Positions 58,882 to 64,000 of a stretch of DNA of 64,000 nt are shown piece by piece. The stretch is from a virus: positions 62,001 through 126,000 of IMG/VR virus record IMGVR_UViG_3300010430_000004. The stretch is one strand, 5' to 3'. The translations under genes and the position numbers were made by a program. The notes below the pieces were generated by a model. That model saw only the letters and a program-made list of their open reading frames with translations. It was not told the origin of the DNA and did no database searches. How positions within the stretch are numbered: the first letter of the stretch is position 1; each line of letters begins with the position of its first letter.

Positions 58882-60597
58882 ATGAAAAAAGGCATCGATT
58901 ATCCTAATTGGATGAACGAAGTTTCTGTTCAGACAATGAACAAGGGACAATTACTTCCAGGTGAAAACGTATATCAAGCCTTTGAAAGGGTAGCTAACTC
59001 TGCTGCTTGTCGATTGCTTATTCCAGACATGAAGAAATATTTCTATGAAGCTATGGAAAAGGGTTGGCTATGTCCAGCCACTCCAGTACTTACTAATATG
59101 GGCACTTCTCGTGGTTTACCTATTAGCTGTTTTGGAATAGACGTAGACGATAACCTGTACGATATCTATGACAAGGTTACTGAACAAGCCGTACTCACTG
59201 CTCAAGGTGGAGGGGTTGGAGTAGGCATGAACCGAATCAGAGGCCGTGGAGCACCGATTAAACAGCGTGGTGAATCTGAAGGTATTATTCCATGGGCACA
59301 CGTCTATGATAGCGCCATTATTGCTACTTCTCAGGGAAATATTAGGCGTGGAGCATCATCAATTAACCTTAATATTAGACATAAAGACATTCACGAATTT
59401 CTTAGAATGAGAAGACCAGAAGGTGACACTAATCGTCAGAACCTCAACTTGCACCATTGCGTACAAATCACTGATGAATTTATGGAAAGCATCGCTAATG
59501 GAAATAAAGCCGATCAAGACTTGATGATTGAGATTCTAAAGACTAGATTTGAAACAGGCGAGCCTTATATTCACTTCATCGACACTACTAACTATGATAA
59601 TCCTGCTGGATATAAAAGACTAGACCTAGACGTTTCTATGACTAATATATGTTCAGAGATTGTTCTTCATACCGATCCAACTCACAGTTTTGTTTGTTGT
59701 TTATCTAGTCTTAACTTATTAAAATATGATGATTGGAAAGACTATGTTTTCGATAATGGTATGACTCTCCCAGAACTAACTGCTTGGTTTCTTGAAGGAG
59801 TTTTAAACGAATTTATTGAAAAAGGAAAATCTATAAAAGGCATGGAAAACGCCATCAGGTCTGCTGTAAAGGGTAGGGCTATTGGAATAGGCGTTCTTGG
59901 CTGGCATGGGTTTTTACAATCAAAAAATATTCCATTCGTTTCTCTAATGAGCACTTCCTATACTCATGGAATATTTAAATTCATTGATTCTGAATCATTA
60001 AAAGCTTCTAAACAAATGGCTGAAATATTTGGCGTACCTAAATGGTGCGTAGATACTCGACACTCTCACAGAATAGCCTTAGCTCCCACAGTAAGTAATA
60101 GTGCTAGGGCGAATACTAGTGCTTCTATTGAGCCATATAGGGCCAATGCGTGGAACTATAAAGGCGCTCAGGGAGTTTACTTAATGAAGAACCCTCAATT
60201 AGAAACTTTGCTTAAAGATCTTGGAAAAAACACCAAAGATGTTTGGAAAAGCATAGTAGTTAACGGTGGATCTGTTCAACATCTTGAATTCTTATCAGCT
60301 GACCAAAAAGAAGTATATTTGACTTTTCCAGAAATAGACCAAGTAGAGCTGGTACGTTTGGCTGGACATAGACAAAAATATATAGACCAGGCTCAAAGCG
60401 TTAATTTATGTTTTCCAGCAAATGCTGACGCTGATTATATATGGGATGCTCATTTTGAGGCTTGGAAAAAGGGCCTAAAGACTCTTTATTATTGCAGAAG
60501 TGAAAGCGTAATTAAAGGTGACACTGGAAGTAGAAGCTTTGTACGCAAAAATGTCGATAATAATGAGGAAGAAGATTGCAGTTTTTGCGAAGGATGA
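58882..60597 (+). CDS. nrdA: Ribonucleotide reductase class I large subunit, short form
   Basis: 571 residues, about 190 shorter than E. coli NrdA: the N-terminal ATP cone that senses dATP is absent, so the enzyme should escape feedback inhibition. Active-site Cys C83 ('PISCFGID') and C272/C273 ('FVCCLSSLN'), with N255, C257 and E259 in 'SMTNICSEI'. The Tyr pair in 'LYYCRSE' and the C-terminal Cys pair C566/C569 ('DCSFCEG') for re-reduction are present. It works with the NrdB at 54402 to make deoxyribonucleotides. Confidence 0.95.
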   Translation: MKKGIDYPNWMNEVSVQTMNKGQLLPGENVYQAFERVANSAACRLLIPDMKKYFYEAMEKGWLCPATPVLTNMGTSRGLPISCFGIDVDDNLYDIYDKVTEQAVLTAQGGGVGVGMNRIRGRGAPIKQRGESEGIIPWAHVYDSAIIATSQGNIRRGASSINLNIRHKDIHEFLRMRRPEGDTNRQNLNLHHCVQITDEFMESIANGNKADQDLMIEILKTRFETGEPYIHFIDTTNYDNPAGYKRLDLDVSMTNICSEIVLHTDPTHSFVCCLSSLNLLKYDDWKDYVFDNGMTLPELTAWFLEGVLNEFIEKGKSIKGMENAIRSAVKGRAIGIGVLGWHGFLQSKNIPFVSLMSTSYTHGIFKFIDSESLKASKQMAEIFGVPKWCVDTRHSHRIALAPTVSNSARANTSASIEPYRANAWNYKGAQGVYLMKNPQLETLLKDLGKNTKDVWKSIVVNGGSVQHLEFLSADQKEVYLTFPEIDQVELVRLAGHRQKYIDQAQSVNLCFPANADADYIWDAHFEAWKKGLKTLYYCRSESVIKGDTGSRSFVRKNVDNNEEEDCSFCEG

Positions 60598-60598
60598 T

Positions 60599-60766
60599 AT
60601 GAAAGCTTTAACAAATATTTTATTAGCCATTGGCGGCATTGTGCTTGTAGGTGGATGTATTTATGGTGGTTTTTGGTTAAAGAGAACAATGAATTACAAC
60701 CTATATTACAAAGATCAAATAGTAAAAGAAATTAAAGAAAATGTAAAGAAAGAGTGCCTCAAATGA
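60599..60766 (+). CDS. Small membrane protein after nrdA
   Basis: 55 residues from the ATG at 60599 (GAAGGATGAT site): 'NILLAIGGIVLVGGCIYGGF' is a membrane helix with a possible lipobox (VGGC), followed by a basic helix. Location suggests transcription with nrdA. Unknown. Confidence 0.5.
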   Translation: MKALTNILLAIGGIVLVGGCIYGGFWLKRTMNYNLYYKDQIVKEIKENVKKECLK

Positions 60767-61257
60767 GTTGGAGTGAAAGCGTAGCCAAAGACACTTGGGA
60801 AAACAATGAGCTTTTTGAATTCTCTTTAGTTGGGGATGACTCTATGATGGCTATTCTTTGTAATGAATTTGAGCCTTACAATGTTGTCACAAATAAGCAA
60901 TTAAGTAAAGGCGATTTATTTTACGATGGAGCCGGACAAGCAGCAGTTATTATATCTCAAATTATAACAGGACCATATAAGGTTTATGAATACGAAGCTG
61001 TTTCTGAAGAAAATCCAACTTACGCTGTTTACGAAGATCCTATAGTAAGGGCCAGAAACCTTAGATTTCTTAAAACCTCAAACACCTTTATTGATTTATT
61101 AGAAGTTTCTGGATATACTGGTCATGTAGTTGATGGAGATGTAGAGATTCATTTTAAAGGTAGTGATCATTATTGTGTGCTTGCTAGGGAACTTTTTGAA
61201 CCACAGTATTTAGAATTTATTGAACTTTGGCATGGAGTTAAAATTGAAAGTAACTGA
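60763..61257 (+). CDS. Hypothetical protein
   Basis: 164 residues from the ATG at 60763 (ATGA junction). Beta-rich start and long acidic body with aromatic clusters ('GPYKVYEYEAVSEENPTYAV'). No family recognised. Its 3' end overlaps the NADAR gene by 14 bp. Confidence 0.45.
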   Translation: MSWSESVAKDTWENNELFEFSLVGDDSMMAILCNEFEPYNVVTNKQLSKGDLFYDGAGQAAVIISQIITGPYKVYEYEAVSEENPTYAVYEDPIVRARNLRFLKTSNTFIDLLEVSGYTGHVVDGDVEIHFKGSDHYCVLARELFEPQYLEFIELWHGVKIESN

Positions 61258-61726
61258 TACACATATTTATTTTTGGGGAGGGATATACTCTCAATGGGCT
61301 AAGGTAAAGTTTAATGATGGAGAGAAAGAATTTTCATCTGCTGAACAATACATGATGTATAGAAAAGCAGTAACTTTTAATGATTTAGAAGCTGCTGAAA
61401 AAATTATGAAAACCAACGACCCTAAGAAACAAAAAGCTATTGGAAGAACTGTAAAAAACTTTGACCCTGATGTTTGGTCTAATATGAGCCTAGCAGTGGT
61501 TACTCTAGGAAACTTTTTTAAATTTAGCCAAAACCCTAAATTGTATAAAGAATTGTTAGCTACTGGTGATAAGACTATAGTAGAGGGCTCTCCCTATGAT
61601 AAGATTTGGGGAGTTGGGTTAGCATGGGATGATCCTAAGATTTTAGACGAAGCTAACTGGGATGGCCAAAATTTACTAGGCATAGCTATTATGGAAACTA
61701 GGTTCCTTTTAAGAGAGGTTGCATGA
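61244..61726 (+). CDS. NADAR-domain protein
   Basis: 160 residues from a TTG at 61244, which has GGAG 8 nt upstream; an in-frame ATG at 61232 is the alternative. The NADAR/YbiA pattern is clear: 'IYFWGGIYSQWA', 'FSSAEQYMMYRKA' (about 30-42), 'AEKIMKTNDPKKQKAIGRTV' and 'KNFDPDVWSN'. NADAR enzymes act on N-glycosidic bonds; some remove ADP-ribose from guanine in DNA as antitoxins against DarT-like toxins, others act on riboflavin intermediates. Anti-defence or NAD/ADP-ribose repair is plausible (inference). Confidence 0.8.
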   Translation: MKVTDTHIYFWGGIYSQWAKVKFNDGEKEFSSAEQYMMYRKAVTFNDLEAAEKIMKTNDPKKQKAIGRTVKNFDPDVWSNMSLAVVTLGNFFKFSQNPKLYKELLATGDKTIVEGSPYDKIWGVGLAWDDPKILDEANWDGQNLLGIAIMETRFLLREVA

Positions 61727-62013
61727 GAAATTTAATAGCTGTTCTTAGACTGTGCATTACAGTAGCCTTAGCAATGTCTGCTTACAAGTATGGAAAAATT
61801 GAAGGACGTAGAGAAGGAAGAGCCCAGGGCGCATACGATGGTATGAAATGGGGCAATGAAATGCTTAAGAAAGAAAAAAGAATCAAAGAAAATGAAATCG
61901 AAATCCTTGAAAAGGTTATAGAAAAATGCGACCTACCAGAGTCCCATGGTCTTGGTCCGGTAGAAACTGCGAGCCTTGATATTTATAAGAATATAGGAGA
62001 ATATAATGAGTGA
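61723..62013 (+). CDS. Membrane-anchored coiled protein
   Basis: 96 residues: one N-terminal span ('LIAVLRLCITVALAMSAY'), a basic Gly/Arg turn ('GKIEGRREGRAQGAYDGM') and a coiled charged helix. ATGA overlap with the NADAR gene. Unknown. Confidence 0.5.
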   Translation: MRNLIAVLRLCITVALAMSAYKYGKIEGRREGRAQGAYDGMKWGNEMLKKEKRIKENEIEILEKVIEKCDLPESHGLGPVETASLDIYKNIGEYNE

Positions 62014-62932
62014 TCCAAATGATATCTGGGAAGACGAAGGTTCTGACAGAGAATATATGACTGAAGAAGAATACGAAGCCGTAGCAAACGGTCAGTATAT
62101 TGATGAGGGTTATCAAGAAGTTTACGAAGATGATCCTAACAATTTCATGGATGTATATGAAGAAGAATACGAAGATATGGAAGATGAAGAGCTTCAAGCA
62201 AAAACTGATGAAGTTCTTGATGGTGCTCTTATACGTCTTGAGCAAGGCCGCTTATATAAAATGATTATGGAAACCATAGACGGTGGAATGTTTGAAGATA
62301 CTGGATGCGATGAGCGTTCTATCAAAAATGTTGAGCGTGAGATGAAAGCGTTTATTATGAGTCGCCTAGAAGTTCTTCTTGGCATTCGTAAGAAAGCTGC
62401 AAAGAAAGTAAAAGTTGTTCGTGAAAAACAAGAAAATCAACTAAGTGACGTTGAAGTAGCTGTTATTAAAAAATTAACAAACACTGCTATCCAAAAGTCT
62501 GGCATTAAACCAGTAAGTGGGAATAGCGGATCACTTAAAAAGGTTGGAGCGCCTAAACAAGCGCCTAAACCTCAACCAAAAGCTGCTGCACCTGCTCCAA
62601 AGCCTAAGCCTAAGAGAAGAAAAAAGGCAACTAAATCAGCAGCGCCTAAGAAAAAGGTTAGAAGAAAAACTAGAAAATCATCCAAATCCTTTGCTGACAT
62701 GACAGACGAAGAAAAACTGGCTAGAAATCAGGAAGTTAGTGATAGACAAGCTAGAAATAAGGTAAAATACGATGGGGTGCCAACAGCACCAGGCTCACCA
62801 GCACCACTTCCACCTCCAACAGGAGATGAAATGGCAATGTACCATCAACAACAGGCTCAACAAATGCCAAATGGAACCGATCTTAAAGGAAATTTAACCC
62901 AACACATACTTAACGCGTTGAATAAGAAATAG
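62006..62932 (+). CDS. Acidic/lysine-rich two-part protein, histone-tail-like
   Basis: 308 residues: a strongly acidic segment (1-70, 'WEDEGSDREYMTEEEYEAVA'), a helical central part (70-165) and a Lys/Pro/Ala tail (about 180-232) with 'KAAAPAPKPKPKRRKKATKS' and 'APKKKVRRKTRKSSKS', ending in a Gln/Pro region. The tail resembles histone H1-like bacterial proteins. It may bind DNA, RNA or scaffold a virion. It is a candidate substrate for the SET enzyme at 48970 (inference only). Confidence 0.6.
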   Translation: MSDPNDIWEDEGSDREYMTEEEYEAVANGQYIDEGYQEVYEDDPNNFMDVYEEEYEDMEDEELQAKTDEVLDGALIRLEQGRLYKMIMETIDGGMFEDTGCDERSIKNVEREMKAFIMSRLEVLLGIRKKAAKKVKVVREKQENQLSDVEVAVIKKLTNTAIQKSGIKPVSGNSGSLKKVGAPKQAPKPQPKAAAPAPKPKPKRRKKATKSAAPKKKVRRKTRKSSKSFADMTDEEKLARNQEVSDRQARNKVKYDGVPTAPGSPAPLPPPTGDEMAMYHQQQAQQMPNGTDLKGNLTQHILNALNKK

Positions 62933-62940
62933 GAGAGACA

Positions 62941-63435
62941 ATGCAAAGCAATAAACCAAAAATATCTGAGAGAGTAGAAGCCCTTGAATTATCTGTAGAA
63001 AATTTAAGTGCAGCAAATTTAGGTATGGCGCAAGCTCTAGAAAATCAAAGAAGAGTAGTTGTTTCTCTGGCTGAAAAGATGGATGCTATTTTTTATCTAT
63101 CTAGTGCTAACCAGCCCATTACAGAAGAAGCAGTTGACGCTAGAGTAATTGATTTAAAAGAAAAAGAGCTTAAAGCTGAAACTGAGCAAGCATTAACTAA
63201 TGGCGACATTAAACCAGCAAAAGTTGTGGGAAATCAAAGCTTTGTGGTTGTTCGTGAGTTAGATAAAGATACGAAAAAAGTCATTCAACCTAGAGCACAA
63301 ATTGCTTTAGCTTATATGCCTGATGAAGTTAAAGATGACTTCCTTGGAAAAAAGAAAGGTGACAAAATCGAAAATGGAAACGTAATTATTGAAATTATTG
63401 AAGTTTATGATTTTGTTAAACCTGAAGGTAAATAA
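62941..63435 (+). CDS. Hypothetical protein with N-terminal coiled coil
   Basis: 164 residues: coiled coil (8-50, 'ISERVEALELSVENLSAANL'), then a beta domain with 'AKVVGNQSFVVVRELDKDTK' and 'GDKIENGNVIIEIIEVYDFV'. GAGA site 8 nt upstream. Probably oligomeric. Unknown. Confidence 0.5.
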   Translation: MQSNKPKISERVEALELSVENLSAANLGMAQALENQRRVVVSLAEKMDAIFYLSSANQPITEEAVDARVIDLKEKELKAETEQALTNGDIKPAKVVGNQSFVVVRELDKDTKKVIQPRAQIALAYMPDEVKDDFLGKKKGDKIENGNVIIEIIEVYDFVKPEGK

Positions 63436-63464
63436 GGGTAATCTTTACCTTAAAGGGAGCTTAT

Positions 63465-64000
63465 ATGAGTATTAAAAATTATACAGAAAAAGAAATAGCG
63501 TATATCATTAATTCTAAAGACACCAAAGACTGGACTTGGAATGAACTAGCTGAGAAGTACAACAAGAAGTTTAATCAAGATCGTTCACCTGAAACTATTA
63601 GAGAGTGTTATAAACGCTACGTTCATCTGTATAATGATGATCAGTTTGTGGTCAAACAATTACGAACAGTAGCAAATACTAAGAAAAATTCAGCCCTAAA
63701 AGCTAAAGAAAACCGCGTAATTCTCGAAAGGCTTAATACTCTTGAAGAAATTCTAGAAGTTACCAAAAATGCTGCTCGTGAAATTATTAAAGATATTCCT
63801 AAAAAGTCAAAATTTAAACCTCTTAAATCTAAGAAACGTCTAATGACTAAGGAATTATTGCTGTCGGATATTCATTTTGGCAAATTAACTGCTACTTTTA
63901 ATTTAGAAGTATTGCACAGGCGACTAGATGAAGTTGTTCGTGCTACTCTACACGAGATTGAAAGAGACAGCAAAGAATATGCTGTAGAAAGACTGATTAT
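63465..64000 (+). CDS. Metallophosphoesterase with HTH N-terminus (3' end outside window)
   Basis: About 178 residues visible; the frame is open to the window edge. A helical DNA-binding-like N-terminal part (to about residue 70, 'WNELAEKYNKKFNQDRSPET') precedes 'KELLLSDIHFGKLTATFNLE', the first motif of a calcineurin-like phosphoesterase (D-x-H). Strong AAAGGGAG site. The fourth phosphoesterase in the window. An inverted repeat AAGGTAAA/TTTACCTT (63425-63451) overlaps the preceding stop. Confidence 0.7.
   Translation, partial: MSIKNYTEKEIAYIINSKDTKDWTWNELAEKYNKKFNQDRSPETIRECYKRYVHLYNDDQFVVKQLRTVANTKKNSALKAKENRVILERLNTLEEILEVTKNAAREIIKDIPKKSKFKPLKSKKRLMTKELLLSDIHFGKLTATFNLEVLHRRLDEVVRATLHEIERDSKEYAVERLI

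Noticed and set aside
63425-63451. Intrinsic terminator before 63465
   Set aside because: An 8-bp AT-rich inverted repeat exists but has no T tract and includes a stop codon and a ribosome-binding region.
1-64000. tRNA genes, CRISPR arrays, transposons, integrase, attachment sites
   Set aside because: No cloverleaf with TTCGA loop in any gap, no spaced direct repeats, no transposase or integrase motifs.

Overview
The window is a stretch of an AT-rich (roughly one-third GC by eye) lytic phage genome with a contractile, T4-like tail. Genes are packed with 1-14 bp overlaps, almost all on the + strand. There are no ribosomal RNA, tRNA, insertion-sequence, integrase or CRISPR signals. It carries a T4-style set: gp25-like and baseplate-J proteins, Mre11/Rad50-like nuclease (gp47/gp46), UvsW-like helicase, a sigma-like protein, class I ribonucleotide reductase and a RuvC-like resolvase. 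The amount of accessory coding suggests a large genome. Sec signal peptides of AxA type, a twin-arginine signal peptide and an M15 endolysin fit a Gram-negative host. The species cannot be named from the sequence; the SET and SWIB domains recall Chlamydiae and some predatory bacteria, but that is only a hint.

Layout. 1-388: end of a virion-type gene. 381-1567 (minus): a secreted HExxH protein and a small partner. 1644-12923: baseplate block with a gp25 fusion, a 2186-residue J-like wedge protein swollen by repeats, a second J-like protein and a tube-like protein. 12898-14601 (minus): seven small genes for secreted, membrane and zinc-ribbon proteins. 14741-29664: giant 2798-residue fibre, smaller fibre/adhesin genes and a 735-residue paralogue of the giant fibre's C-terminus. 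29664-30260: endolysin. 30250-30841 (minus): a PQ-loop (SemiSWEET-like) protein and two small genes. 30895-48290: replication, recombination, transcription and nucleotide genes (CYTH, HAD, NadR-like kinase, helicase, sigma, gp47/gp46, SWIB protein, resolvase, two phosphoesterases), interrupted by a block with a terminase-small-subunit-like protein and a secreted ClpP-like protease. 48291-48640: no gene, but a GC-rich, hairpin-rich segment ending in an intrinsic terminator, probably an unrecognised noncoding RNA. 48758-63435: accessory region of about forty small genes with a SET methyltransferase, nrdB and nrdA (3.5 kb apart), a Tat-exported protein, a NADAR protein and a lysine-rich histone-tail-like protein. 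63465 to the end: start of a fourth metallophosphoesterase.

Two regulatory motifs emerge by eye. TAGCAT-N17-TATA(T/C)T or TATGAT, with ATGT just before the -10, occurs three times in nearly identical form, with a fourth looser copy on the minus strand, each in front of a gene block. AATCTTTA(T/A) lies 23-36 nt before the starts of structural-region genes on both strands. The window's sigma-like protein has a region-2-like core but stops where region 4 should begin, as in T4 gp55, so it may read a short late motif of this kind.

The most unusual points are the candidate structured RNA, the promoter family, the SET/SWIB/lysine-rich trio, three tandem paralogous small genes at 46955-47614, and repeat-driven growth of the baseplate and fibre proteins.
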